From Streptomyces cyaneochromogenes (GTDB lineage Bacteria > Actinomycetota > Actinomycetes > Streptomycetales > Streptomycetaceae): a stretch of 64,000 nucleotides of DNA. The notes under the pieces were generated by a model. It searched no databases. It was given only the letters and a program-made list of their open reading frames with translations, and was not told where the DNA came from. The DNA lies in the NCBI RefSeq assembly GCF_003963535.1, contig NZ_CP034539.1, positions 2,790,001-2,854,000 on the forward strand, read 5' to 3'. Made by a program: the position numbers and the translations under genes. Numbering within the stretch: the first letter of the stretch is position 1; each line of letters begins with the position of its first letter. This document shows positions 18,544-29,020 of the stretch, piece after piece.

Positions 18544-20340
18544 TTGCGCGAGTTCAGCCTTCCGGCTTTGTACGAGGTCCCTGCGGACGGCAATCTGACC
18601 GACATCGTCCGCAGAAACGCCGCGCAGCACCCGGACGTCGCCGTCATCGCCCGCAAGGTGGGCGGTGCCTGGCAGGACGTGACGGCCACCGCCTTCCTCG
18701 CCGAGGTGCGCGCGGCCGCGAAGGGGCTCATCGCCGCCGGGGTCCAGCCGGGCGACCGGGTCGGCCTGATGTCCCGCACCCGCTACGAGTGGACCCTCCT
18801 CGACTTCGCGATCTGGTCGGCGGGCGCGGTCACCGTGCCGGTGTACGAGACCAGCTCCCCGGAGCAGGTGCAGTGGATCCTCAGTGACTCGGGCGCCACC
18901 GCCGTGATCACGGAGCTGGACAACCACACGGCCGCCGTCGAGTCGGTGCGCGACCAGCTGCCCGCGCTCAAGCACGTCTGGCAGATCGAGGCCGGGGGCG
19001 TGGAGGAGCTGGGGCGGCTCGGGCAGGACATCGGCGACGCCACGGTCGAGGAGCGCAGCTCGCAGGCGAAGGCCGACGACCCGGCGACGATCGTCTACAC
19101 CTCCGGCACCACCGGGCGCCCCAAGGGCTGTGTCCTCACCCACCGCAGCTTCTTCGCGGAGTGCGGCAACATCGTGGAGCGCCTGCGTCCGCTGTTCCGC
19201 ACCGGCGAGTGCTCCGTCCTGCTCTTCCTCCCTCTCGCCCACGTCTTCGGCCGACTGGTGCAGATCGCGCCGATGATGGCGCCGATCAAGCTGGGCACCG
19301 TCCCGGACATCAAGGACCTCACCGACGAGCTGGCCGCGTTCCGCCCGACGCTGATCCTGGGTGTGCCGCGCGTCTTCGAGAAGGTCTACAACTCGGCGCG
19401 CGCCAAGGCGCAGGCGGACGGCAAGGGCAAGATCTTCGACAAGGCGGCGGACACCGCGATCGCCTACAGCAAGGCGCTGGACACCCCGTCGGGCCCGTCC
19501 GTGGGCCTGAAGATCAAGCACAAGGTCTTCGACAAGCTCGTCTACAGCAAGCTGCGCGCGGTGCTCGGCGGCAAGGGCGAGTACGCCATCTCCGGCGGTG
19601 CCCCGCTGGGCGAGCGCCTCGGGCACTTCTTCCGCGGCATCGGCTTCACGGTCCTGGAGGGCTACGGGCTGACCGAGTCCTGCGCCGCGACCGCCTTCAA
19701 CCCCTGGGACCGCCAGAAGATCGGCACGGTCGGCCAGCCGCTGCCGGGCTCGGTCGTGCGCATCGCAGACGACGGTGAGGTGCTGCTGCACGGCGAGCAC
19801 CTGTTCAAGGAGTACTGGAACAACCCGGGCGCGACCGAGGAGGCGCTGGCCGACGGCTGGTTCCACACCGGCGACATCGGCACCCTCGACGAGGACGGCT
19901 ACCTCAGGATCACCGGCCGCAAGAAGGAGATCATCGTCACCGCGGGCGGCAAGAACGTCGCGCCGGCCGTGATCGAGGACCGTATCCGGGCGCACGCGCT
20001 GGTTGCGGAGTGCATGGTGGTGGGCGACGGGCGGCCGTTCGTGGGCGCGCTGGTCACCATCGACGAGGAGTTCCTGGGCCGCTGGGCCGCCGAGCACGGC
20101 AAGCCCGCGGATGCCACCGCGGCGTCACTGACCGGGGACGCGGACCTGAACGCGGCGATCCAGGCCGCGATCGACGACGGCAACGCCGCGGTGTCGAAGG
20201 CGGAATCGGTGCGGAAGTTCCGCATTCTCTCCTCCCAGTTCACGGAGGACTCGGGCCATCTGACGCCGTCGCTCAAGCTCAAGCGCAACGTCGTGGCGAA
20301 GGACTTCGCGGACGAGATCGAGGCGATCTACCAGAAGTAG
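18544..20340 (+). CDS. Long-chain fatty acid-CoA ligase (AMP-forming)
   Basis: A 598-aa acyl-adenylate-forming enzyme that activates fatty acids to acyl-CoA using ATP. The AMP-binding motif is TIVYTSGTTGRPKGCVLTH near residue 182, then LEGYGLTESCA, and the C-terminal GWFHTGDIG, ITGRKKEIIVTAGGKN hinge and catalytic Lys region. The TTG start at 18544 follows GAGGAG at suitable spacing. The gene is monocistronic, facing the cholesterol oxidase gene. Likely in fatty acid degradation or lipid remodelling; the chain length preferred cannot be told. Confidence 0.94.
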   Translation: MREFSLPALYEVPADGNLTDIVRRNAAQHPDVAVIARKVGGAWQDVTATAFLAEVRAAAKGLIAAGVQPGDRVGLMSRTRYEWTLLDFAIWSAGAVTVPVYETSSPEQVQWILSDSGATAVITELDNHTAAVESVRDQLPALKHVWQIEAGGVEELGRLGQDIGDATVEERSSQAKADDPATIVYTSGTTGRPKGCVLTHRSFFAECGNIVERLRPLFRTGECSVLLFLPLAHVFGRLVQIAPMMAPIKLGTVPDIKDLTDELAAFRPTLILGVPRVFEKVYNSARAKAQADGKGKIFDKAADTAIAYSKALDTPSGPSVGLKIKHKVFDKLVYSKLRAVLGGKGEYAISGGAPLGERLGHFFRGIGFTVLEGYGLTESCAATAFNPWDRQKIGTVGQPLPGSVVRIADDGEVLLHGEHLFKEYWNNPGATEEALADGWFHTGDIGTLDEDGYLRITGRKKEIIVTAGGKNVAPAVIEDRIRAHALVAECMVVGDGRPFVGALVTIDEEFLGRWAAEHGKPADATAASLTGDADLNAAIQAAIDDGNAAVSKAESVRKFRILSSQFTEDSGHLTPSLKLKRNVVAKDFADEIEAIYQK

Positions 20341-20367
20341 TACGCCCGCTCAAAAGCGGTACGACGG

Positions 20368-22023
<1,656 letters not shown>

Positions 22024-22070
22024 TTATTGGGTTCCGCCTAGTGGGGTGGCGCGTATTCGCCGTGGGCGCG

Positions 22071-22114
22071 TGCGGGTCGTCCGTGGCTTGTCGCGCCGTT
22101 CCCCGCGCCCCTGA
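22071..22114 (+). repeat. Dispersed intergenic repeat, copy 2
   Basis: The segment shares GTGGCTTGTCGCGCCGTTCC and CCGCGCCCCTGA with copy 1. It lies between the mannosyltransferase stop and the cholesterol oxidase start. Confidence 0.6.
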
Positions 22115-22130
22115 AAGAGAGGGCGTTGCA

Positions 22131-23273
22131 CTACAGCAGCGTTTTCAGGTTCTCCGCCAGTAGGTCCCAGCGCCACTTCTCCTCGACCCATTCGCGGCCC
22201 CGCTCGCCCATCCGGCTGCGCAGCTCCGCGTCTCCCAGGAGCGTGACGATGCGGTCGGCCGCCTCGTCCGGGGAGCCGCCCCTCACCACCCAACCCGTCT
22301 CGCCGTCGAGCACCGCGTCCGGGGCACCGCCCGAATCCCCGGCCACGACCGGCAGGCCCGTCGCCGAGGCCTCCAGGTAGACGATGCCGAGGCCCTCGAC
22401 GTCGAGTCCCCGCCGCCTCGTCCGGCACGGCATCGCGAAGACGTCCCCGGCGCCGTAGTGCGCGGGCAGTTCGGACCAGGGAACCGGACCGGTGAACCGG
22501 ACCGAGTCGGCGACGCCCGTCTCGTGGGCAAGTCGGCGCAGGTCCTGCTCGTACGGGCCGCCCCCGACGATCAGCAGGACGGCCTCCGGCTCGGCGGCGA
22601 GGATGCGGGGCATGGCCAGGATCAGCGTGTCCTGGCCCTTGCGCGGCACCAGCCGGGAGACGCAGACCACCACCGGCCGGTCCGTCAGCCCGAGCCGGGC
22701 CCGGATCTCGGCGCCGCCGGACTCCGGATGGAAGGTCTTCTCGTCCACCCCCGGCGGCAGCTGCACCATCCGCGAGGCCGCCTGAGGCGTCAGTGCGGTC
22801 GCGATGCGCGAGCGCGTGTACTCGCCGAGGTAGGTGATCGTGTCCGTCGTCTCACCGATCCGCCCCAGCAGCTGCCGGGCCGCGGGCAGCTGGGCCCACC
22901 CCGCCTCGTGGCCGTGGGTCGTGGCCACCAGCCGCTCGGCGCCCGCCCTGCGCAGTGCCGGTGCCATCAGGCCGAGCGGTGCCGCCGCCCCGAACCAGAC
23001 CGACGTACAGCCGTGCTCGCGCAGCAGGCCGACCGCCCGCCGGGTCGCCCCGGGGGTGGGCAGCAGCATCGTCGTACGGTCCCGGACGACCTTGAAGGGC
23101 TGTTCCGCGTCGAAGGCGGCCGTGGCCTCGACGCCCTCGCGGCCGCGCTTCCAGGTGGAGGCGTAGACGACCAGCCGCTCCGGGTCGAGCCGCAGTGCCA
23201 TGTTGTGCAGGAACGCCTGGATACCGCCGGGGCGGGGCGGGAAGTCGTTGGTCACGATCAGGGTCTTGTGCAT
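22131..23273 (-). CDS. GT4 glycosyltransferase, PimB-like mannosyltransferase
   Basis: A 380-aa GT-B enzyme. The N-terminal TNDFPPRPGGIQAFL loop, the HGHE segment, the LPPGVDEKTFHP linker and the C-terminal donor-binding motif LDVEGLGIVYLEASATGLPV (E-x7-E type) match PimB', which adds the second mannose to phosphatidylinositol monomannoside at the inner membrane using GDP-mannose. The length fits. Alternative: another GT4 phosphatidylinositol or carotenoid glycosyltransferase. It diverges from a GT87-like membrane protein gene, consistent with a lipid- or polymer-mannosylation locus. Confidence 0.82.
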   Translation of the reverse strand: MHKTLIVTNDFPPRPGGIQAFLHNMALRLDPERLVVYASTWKRGREGVEATAAFDAEQPFKVVRDRTTMLLPTPGATRRAVGLLREHGCTSVWFGAAAPLGLMAPALRRAGAERLVATTHGHEAGWAQLPAARQLLGRIGETTDTITYLGEYTRSRIATALTPQAASRMVQLPPGVDEKTFHPESGGAEIRARLGLTDRPVVVCVSRLVPRKGQDTLILAMPRILAAEPEAVLLIVGGGPYEQDLRRLAHETGVADSVRFTGPVPWSELPAHYGAGDVFAMPCRTRRRGLDVEGLGIVYLEASATGLPVVAGDSGGAPDAVLDGETGWVVRGGSPDEAADRIVTLLGDAELRSRMGERGREWVEEKWRWDLLAENLKTLL

Positions 23274-23373
23274 CGCCGCCGACCTTACCGAAGCCGCTGT
23301 TCACAGCCGGGGCCCGGCCATGCTTATGGCCCGCTCACAGTTGGAGGAGACATCATGTTCTCCTCAAGGCGGG

Positions 23374-24630
23374 ATGCGAACGGCAGGGGATCCGGTGGAG
23401 ACGACGGGCACGCGGCGGTCCCTGGCGTGGCTTGTGGGGATCTGGGGCCTGACCAGGGTGCTCCTGCTGCTCTTCGTGTTCAAGGTGTACATCTTCCCCG
23501 GCCCCGACGTCACCAGCGACGTGTCGGTGATCTACCAGGGCTGGTACGAGGTGCTGCGCACCGGAACGTTCCCGCTGGACGACGTCACCTGGCAGTACCC
23601 GCCCGCCGCCGCCCTCGCGATCCTCTCCCCCGCGCTGGTGTTCTGGCTGGACTACCCGTCGGCGTTCTTCGTCCTCGCCTTCGCCGCCGACCTGGCCGTG
23701 CTGCTGCTCCTGCTGTACGCGGGCGTGCGCCCGGGCCGGACGCTGCGCGGGGCCTGGGTGTGGGTGGTGGGCGTACCGCTGCTCGGGCCGACCGTGTACG
23801 CGCGCTACGACGTGATGGTCACCGCCGTCGCCGTGGCCGCGCTGCTCGCGGGCGCCCGGCGTCCCCGGCTGATGGGCGCGCTGACCGCCTTCGCGGCGAT
23901 GCTGAAGGTGTGGCCCGTGCTGCTGCTGGTCGCGGCCCGCAGACGCGCCGCCTGGGGCTGGGCGGCGCTGACCGCCGGCGCCCTCGCGGCGGTGTTCGCC
24001 CTCACCATGCCCGGCGCCTTCGCCTTCCTGACCTTCCAGCGCGACCGCGGCACCGAGGTGGAGTCACTGGGCTCGCTGGTCTTCCATGTGGCCCGGCAGT
24101 ACGGCTGGGACGGCCAGGTGCTGCTGAACTACGGCTCGGTGGAGTTCCTCGGCCCGTACGTCGACGTCGTCAGCACGGCCGCCCTGGCCCTCAGCGGGCT
24201 CGCCTTCGGGTGGCTGCTGCTGTGGCGGCTGAAGGCGCGGCGGTTCCTGTCGCACACGCTCGCGGACGCGGCCTTCGTGGCGGTGCTGATGTTCGTGACG
24301 ACGAGCCGGGTGATCAGCCCGCAGTACATGGTGTGGCTGGTCGGCCTCGCGGCCGTGTGCCTGTGCTTCCGCGGCAGCCGGATGACGCTGCCCGTCGGCC
24401 TGGTCCTCGCGGCGTCCCTGGTGACGGTGCTGGAGTTCCCGGTCTGGTTCGCGCACGTCGTCGCCAGCGACGACCTCGGTGTCACCCTCCTGTTCCTGCG
24501 CAACGGCCTGCTGGTCGTCGCCACGCTCCTCGCGGCCCGCGTGCTCTGGCGCTCGACGGTGACCCGGACCGCCCCATTCCCCCTGCCGCCTCAGGCCACC
24601 CGCACCAAGGAGACGTCCCCGCCCTCCTGA
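23374..24630 (+). CDS. GT87-like polyprenyl-phosphate-mannose-dependent membrane mannosyltransferase
   Basis: A 418-aa protein with about ten membrane helices (LAWLVGIWGLTRVLLLLFVF, AAALAILSPALVFWL, FFVLAFAADLAVLLLLL and others). The periplasmic loop after helix 1 has the acidic DVTSDVSVIYQGWYEVLRTG stretch and a WQYPPAA motif, typical of GT-C/GT87 enzymes that use a lipid-linked mannose. ATG 23374 is my best start; GTG 23395 is also possible. A strong ribosome site lies upstream but serves an ATG in another frame. The 3' end overlaps the MATE gene by 40 bp. Confidence 0.8.
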   Translation: MRTAGDPVETTGTRRSLAWLVGIWGLTRVLLLLFVFKVYIFPGPDVTSDVSVIYQGWYEVLRTGTFPLDDVTWQYPPAAALAILSPALVFWLDYPSAFFVLAFAADLAVLLLLLYAGVRPGRTLRGAWVWVVGVPLLGPTVYARYDVMVTAVAVAALLAGARRPRLMGALTAFAAMLKVWPVLLLVAARRRAAWGWAALTAGALAAVFALTMPGAFAFLTFQRDRGTEVESLGSLVFHVARQYGWDGQVLLNYGSVEFLGPYVDVVSTAALALSGLAFGWLLLWRLKARRFLSHTLADAAFVAVLMFVTTSRVISPQYMVWLVGLAAVCLCFRGSRMTLPVGLVLAASLVTVLEFPVWFAHVVASDDLGVTLLFLRNGLLVVATLLAARVLWRSTVTRTAPFPLPPQATRTKETSPPS

Positions 24631-25913
24631 CGCCGGGCCCGCCGCCGCAGCCACAGCACCGCCGCGCACTGCACCCCCATGGCGAGCGCCAGCGCCAGGC
24701 ACACGCCGGGCAGGCCGAGGCCGGACAGCACGAACGCGAGCGGCAGCTGCACGGCCGTGCCGAGCACGGTCACCCGCAGCAGCACCGGCGCCTGCCCGCT
24801 CCCCTCGAAGACCCCGCCGAGCGCGATGAAGCAGGCCATCACAACGAGATACGGCCCGACGCAGCGCAGGAACAGCACCCCGTCGTCGGCCACGGCGGGC
24901 CCGGCGCCGAACGCGGCCATGATCCACGGGGCGGCGATCCCCAGCGCCGCGGCCGCCACCAGCCCCGCGCTCCCGGACACCAGCACCGCCTGCCGCCCGA
25001 TCGCCCGCCGCTCGTCCCGGCCGGCGCCGAGCAGGTGCGCGGTGTGGATGGAGGCGGCCTGGCGTACGGCGTAGAAGGCCATGGTGGCGACGTACATGAC
25101 CTTGTACGCGATCGAGTACGCCGCCACCGCCGTCACCCCGAGCCGCGCCACGATCGCCACCAGCACCAGCGCGCCCGCCTGCCGCACGGTGAAGTCGGCC
25201 GACATGGGCAGCCCGGTGCGCAGCGTCCGCCGTGCCGCCCCGGCGAGCGACCCGGCGGGCCGCGCCCCGGCGGCCGCGCGCAGCAGCCCGTTCCGGCGCA
25301 GGGCGACCAGCCCCACCCCCAGGGCCAGGCTCCGGCACAGCACGGTCGCGGCGGCGGCGCCCTGGACGCCGTACAGGTGGATCAGGAACGGATCGCAGAC
25401 CAGGATCAGCCCATTGGCGAGCAGCGCGAGCCGCATCGGGGTCCTGGTGTCGCCGGCGCCCTTGAGGATCCCGTCGACCAGTTGCTGCGCGAAGAACACC
25501 GCCGTCCCCGGCAGCGAGATCGCGAAGTAGCCCACCGCGAGCGGCACCGCCGCGCCCTCCCCGCCGCCGAGCACCAGCCGCGCCAACGGCTCCCGCAGCA
25601 GGAACCCGCCCACCACGACCACCGGCGTGACCAGCGCCCACACCGCCCAGCCCCCGCGCACCGCCGCCCGCACCGCCGCCGCGTCCCGCGCGCCCCTGGC
25701 GTGCGCGACCAGCACGGTCGTACCGGAGCCGAAGACGAGCGCCACGCCGAGCAGGACGTTCTCGGTGTTGGTGGCGACCGCCACGGCGGCCACGGCCGGA
25801 CCGCCGAGCCGGGACACCCAGACCGTGTTGATGATCCCGGCGGCGACGGAGGCGAGGAGCGAGAGGTAGACGGGGTGGGCCAGCGAGACGAGGTGCTTGC
25901 GGTGCGTGTTCAC
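24591..25913 (-). CDS. MATE family multidrug efflux transporter
   Basis: A 440-aa integral membrane protein with 12 predicted helices in two similar halves, the MatE fold. Recognisable segments are SLLASVAAGIINTVWVSRLG in helix 1 and AVFFAQQLVDGILKGAGDTR between halves. It probably exports cationic or aromatic compounds using an ion gradient. GTG 25913 follows AAGGAGG. It diverges from a PadR-type regulator with a perfect palindrome between, so it is probably that regulator's target. Its substrate is unknown. Confidence 0.92.
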   Translation of the reverse strand: MNTHRKHLVSLAHPVYLSLLASVAAGIINTVWVSRLGGPAVAAVAVATNTENVLLGVALVFGSGTTVLVAHARGARDAAAVRAAVRGGWAVWALVTPVVVVGGFLLREPLARLVLGGGEGAAVPLAVGYFAISLPGTAVFFAQQLVDGILKGAGDTRTPMRLALLANGLILVCDPFLIHLYGVQGAAAATVLCRSLALGVGLVALRRNGLLRAAAGARPAGSLAGAARRTLRTGLPMSADFTVRQAGALVLVAIVARLGVTAVAAYSIAYKVMYVATMAFYAVRQAASIHTAHLLGAGRDERRAIGRQAVLVSGSAGLVAAAALGIAAPWIMAAFGAGPAVADDGVLFLRCVGPYLVVMACFIALGGVFEGSGQAPVLLRVTVLGTAVQLPLAFVLSGLGLPGVCLALALAMGVQCAAVLWLRRRARRQEGGDVSLVRVA

Positions 25914-25936
25914 GGAGCGTCCTCCTTGGCCTTCCG

Positions 25937-25961
25937 GAGCTACCTCGATTCGAGGTAGCTC
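25937..25961. promoter_or_regulatory. PadR operator candidate, 25-bp perfect palindrome
   Basis: Arms GAGCTACCTCGA and TCGAGGTAGCTC flank a single T. It sits between the MATE and PadR-type genes, 24 bp from the first start and 43 bp from the second, ideally placed to control both. A further partial copy (AGAGGTACC) follows. Confidence 0.75.
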
Positions 25962-26003
25962 GATAAGAGGTACCATCGACTCGTCACGCCCGCAAGGAGG
26001 ACC

Positions 26004-26534
26004 ATGCTGGAGCTGTCGATCCTGGGATTCCTGGCCGAAGAACCCCTGCACGGCTATGAGTTGAAGGAGCGCATCAAGGCGCTGAGCGGTCACGTCCGCC
26101 CCGTGAGCGACGGCGCGCTCTATCCGGCGATCACGCGGCTCATCAAGGCGGGCAAGCTCGACGAGCACACGGAGCCGGGCGCGAGCGCCGCCCCGCGCCG
26201 GATCCTGTCGCTCACCGACCGGGGACGCGCGGACCTGCTGGAACACCTGCGCCACCCCAAGCAGGTCGAGATCACGGACCAGGTGCGCTTCAACACGGTC
26301 CTGTCCTTCCTACGGCACCTGCCGGACCGCCGCGAACAGGCCGAAGTGCTGCGCCGCAGGCTGGAGTTCCTCACTGCGCCGACGAGCTTCTTCTACGAGG
26401 ACGGGAAGCCCGTGCGGGCGGAGGAGGCCGAGGACCTGTTCCGGCAGGGCATGCTGCGGGTGGCCCGGGCGACCGGCGAGGCGGAACGCGCGTGGCTCAC
26501 GGATGCGATCGCTCAGCTCGATCCGCCGAACTGA
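26004..26534 (+). CDS. PadR family transcriptional regulator
   Basis: A 176-aa PadR-type repressor. The N-terminal winged helix has LSILGFLAEEPLHGYELKE, the recognition region SDGALYPAITRLIKAGKL and a wing RRILSLTDRGRADL. The C-terminal half forms dimerisation helices. ATG 26004 follows AAGGAGG. Families of this type respond to phenolic compounds or drugs and release their operator. Its position, divergent from the MATE pump across a perfect palindrome, suggests that it represses the pump and itself. Confidence 0.93.
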   Translation: MLELSILGFLAEEPLHGYELKERIKALSGHVRPVSDGALYPAITRLIKAGKLDEHTEPGASAAPRRILSLTDRGRADLLEHLRHPKQVEITDQVRFNTVLSFLRHLPDRREQAEVLRRRLEFLTAPTSFFYEDGKPVRAEEAEDLFRQGMLRVARATGEAERAWLTDAIAQLDPPN

Positions 26535-27712
26535 GCCCGCAGGTACTCCCGCCACTCCCCCGTGAACTCCGCCGGCGACGTCCCGAGTACGTCCTCCAGC
26601 GCGCCCTCGACCGCCCCCGCCCGCTCCTTGTGCGCGCCCACGGCCCGGTAGAACTCGACGAGTCCGACCTCGCCCCAGCGCTCCGCGATCATCCGGCAGG
26701 CCATCCACCCGCTCTCGTAGGCCCGCGCCAGCCTGCCCGAGTCGCCGGTGAAGCCGAAGTCGGCGTCGGCGGGGAGCTCCCGCGGTACCCGGCCCTCGGT
26801 CACCGCATGCCGCAGTTCGGGCGCGGCCTGGGACGGGGAGCGGCCGCTGCCGAGGTAGCCGACCCAGTCGGCGTACCCCTCGGAGAGCCACAGCGGGGTG
26901 GCGGCGGTGGTGTGGGCGCGGGTGGCGACATGGGTGGCCTCGTGGGTGAGGACGACCTGTTTGCCGGTGGCACCGAGCACGCCGTACGCGTCGGGGTTGA
27001 CGATGATCCGGTCCGCGGGCGCGTTCGCCGGGGCGCCGGTCTCGCCGGTGGTGACCGCGGCGATCCCACGGTAGGAGGAGGCGGGCGAGGCGAGGAGCCC
27101 CGCCATGTCGGCGAGCGAAGCCGGCACCAGGACCACGATGCGCCGGGCCCAGTCCGTGCCCCACGCCTGTGACACGGCGGGCACCGCGTCGTCCGCCAGC
27201 TCCGCGTACTTCCGCAGCGCGGCGGACTGCCCGGCGCCCATGACGAGGCTGCGCTCCCCCCGTACGACGTTCACCTGGCCCTGGTCCCACAGTTGTTCGG
27301 CGGAGCCCTTCGCGGGCCGGTCGGCCTCGACGTACCAGCCGCCTCCCGCGTCGAGGCTCAGGCTGAGCGTGCGGCCGGCCGTGACGGGAGCCCGGTCGTA
27401 GCCCTGGACGCGATAGCGCAGCTCGGCCTCGGCGGTGGCGGTGTCGCCGGTGTGGTGCAGGCGGGTCAGGCGGTACGACCAGTCGGCGAGGGGCACGGCG
27501 CGCAGGTTGCCGAACCAGTCCTGGGCGCCCGTGCGCAGAAAGGCCGCCCGGTCACGGTCGAGTACCGCGGCCGCCCGCACGTCGAGGACGCGCTGCACCT
27601 CGGCCCGCGCGCTGTCGGTGGCGGGCCGCCCGCCGCACCCCACCAGGGAGACGAGCAGCAGACAGAGCGCCACGACGACCCGCGTTCCCGACGCCCGCCT
27701 TCGACCAGCCAC
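26513..27712 (-). CDS. Lipoprotein zinc metallopeptidase-like protein
   Basis: A 399-aa putative lipoprotein. A signal peptide ends in the lipobox LVGC near residue 26. The central region is beta-rich and the C-terminal half carries HEATH (HExxH) followed by WLSEGYADW about 20 residues later, which gives the third zinc ligand of a gluzincin. It is thus probably a cell-surface metallopeptidase; substrate unknown. No named family was recognised with confidence. The 3' end overlaps the convergent PadR gene by 22 bp. Confidence 0.82.
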   Translation of the reverse strand: MAGRRRASGTRVVVALCLLLVSLVGCGGRPATDSARAEVQRVLDVRAAAVLDRDRAAFLRTGAQDWFGNLRAVPLADWSYRLTRLHHTGDTATAEAELRYRVQGYDRAPVTAGRTLSLSLDAGGGWYVEADRPAKGSAEQLWDQGQVNVVRGERSLVMGAGQSAALRKYAELADDAVPAVSQAWGTDWARRIVVLVPASLADMAGLLASPASSYRGIAAVTTGETGAPANAPADRIIVNPDAYGVLGATGKQVVLTHEATHVATRAHTTAATPLWLSEGYADWVGYLGSGRSPSQAAPELRHAVTEGRVPRELPADADFGFTGDSGRLARAYESGWMACRMIAERWGEVGLVEFYRAVGAHKERAGAVEGALEDVLGTSPAEFTGEWREYLRAQFGGSS

Positions 27713-27775
27713 TTCCCGATCGTACGGCGGCGCGGGCGCGGAGGTCAGACCCGTGCCGGACCCTGATGACCGCCG

Positions 27776-28789
27776 TCAGACCCGGGTGACCGTCGCGCCC
27801 GGCATCATGCCGACCGGGTCGTAGCGCACGGGTGCGCCGGGGTAGGGCGCGTGGATCACCTGGCCGTTGCCGACGTACATCCCGACATGACTGGCGTCGG
27901 AGCGGTAGGTGACGACGTCGCCGGGCTGGGCCTCGGAGAGCGGGACCTGCCGGCCGGCGTACCGCTGGCCCTGCGAGGTGCGCGGCATGGCGACGCCGGC
28001 CTGGGCGTACGACCACTGGATCAGGCCCGAACAGTCGAAGCCGGAGGGGCCGTTGGCGCCCCAGATGTACGGCTTGCCCACGGCGGAGTGGGCGGCGGCG
28101 AGGGCGGCCGCGGCACGGCCCGAGGGCGGGAGGGCGCTGCCGAAGTCGGGCATGAAGTCGCGGCCGGAGCGGGAGGCGCGGTCGTAGGCGGCGCGGTCAC
28201 TCGCCGTCAGGGTGTTGAGGAGCCTGCGGGCCTGGGCGAGTTTGCGCTCGACGGTCCGCTTGTGGGTGGCGACGGCCTTGCGGCTCCGGTCCAGTTCGAG
28301 GAGCTTCTTCGCCGCCTCGGCGCGCTCCTGGGCGAGGACGCGCATGGCGTCCTGGAGGTCCTGCAGCTCGCCGGCCTGGTGGGCGCTGATCCGGGCGATC
28401 CGGGCGGCCTTGTCGAGGTAGTCGGCCGGGTCGTCGGAGAGCAGCAGGGCCAGGGAGGGGTCGATGCCGCCGGAGCGGTACTGGGCGCCGGCCAGCAGAC
28501 CCAGGGCGTCCCGCATGGAGTTGATGCTGTCCTGCTGGCGGGCGATCCGGTCCTGTGTCCGGCCGACCTGGTCGCGGAGCTTGTCGGCGCGCTCGTCGGC
28601 CTTGTTGTAGGCCTCGGTGGCCTTCTCGGCCTCCTCGTAGAGGCGGTCCACCTTGGTCCGGGTGTCGTCGTGCGGCGTGGCCGTGGCCGGTGCGACCCCG
28701 AGGGCCGTGGCGGCGGCTGACATGACACAGAGCGCTGCACCGGCGCCCCGGTCGAACCCGGACGATGCAAGACGGCGATGGGACCCCAC
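27776..28789 (-). CDS. NlpC/P60 peptidoglycan hydrolase, secreted
   Basis: A 337-aa secreted cell-wall hydrolase. After a signal peptide ending near ATATP comes a coiled coil of about 170 residues (KVDRLYEEAEKATEAYNKAD onward), like the autoinhibitory helical domain of RipA-type enzymes, then an NlpC/P60 domain with catalytic Cys in FDCSGLIQW, His in SHVGMYVG and a following polar residue. It cleaves peptide crosslinks or stems. GTG 28789 was chosen because the paralogue downstream in number (30055) starts the same way (M-x-SHRR). The two paralogues lie in tandem. Confidence 0.9.
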   Translation of the reverse strand: MGSHRRLASSGFDRGAGAALCVMSAAATALGVAPATATPHDDTRTKVDRLYEEAEKATEAYNKADERADKLRDQVGRTQDRIARQQDSINSMRDALGLLAGAQYRSGGIDPSLALLLSDDPADYLDKAARIARISAHQAGELQDLQDAMRVLAQERAEAAKKLLELDRSRKAVATHKRTVERKLAQARRLLNTLTASDRAAYDRASRSGRDFMPDFGSALPPSGRAAAALAAAHSAVGKPYIWGANGPSGFDCSGLIQWSYAQAGVAMPRTSQGQRYAGRQVPLSEAQPGDVVTYRSDASHVGMYVGNGQVIHAPYPGAPVRYDPVGMMPGATVTRV

Positions 28790-28910
28790 GGGAAGCCGCT
28801 CTCCTTCCGCTCGCGGACAAGGACCGTTCCCCCGGCAGCGGGGGAAACGCGGCAGACAGTAACTCCGTGGCGGCGTGACGACCAACGACCTCCGTGGCCA
28901 CGCAAAGTGA

Positions 28911-28944
28911 CGCCCCGCCTCTGACGCAGGTCATCGGCGGGGCG
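28911..28944 (-). terminator. Possible terminator between NlpC/P60 genes
   Basis: A 9-bp GC stem (CGCCCCGCC with GGCGGGGCG) with a 16-nt loop lies 77 bp past the stop of the upstream minus-strand gene. There is no U-tract. Confidence 0.4.
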
Positions 28945-29020
28945 CGGGGTCAGCGAGCGCTGTCGTGATTCGCCCGTTCGGGCGGCACGGCGTGTTGATC
29001 TTGGAGGCGTTCGGCCGGGG

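Noticed and set aside
20341..20367. Terminator between acyl-CoA ligase and cholesterol oxidase genes
   Set aside because: Only a 5-bp stem (CCGCT/AGCGG) is present in the 27-bp spacer.
22458..25958. An open frame of over 1100 codons on the plus strand
   Set aside because: It is antisense or out of frame to the PimB-like, GT87-like and MATE genes, which have clear motifs. Its translation is low in complexity.
28790..28990. Possible c-di-AMP (ydaO-type) riboswitch before the NlpC/P60 gene
   Set aside because: Such genes often carry one, and GACAGTAACTCC and a CCCCC/GGGGG hairpin caught the eye, but they are on the wrong strand and the conserved core could not be traced.
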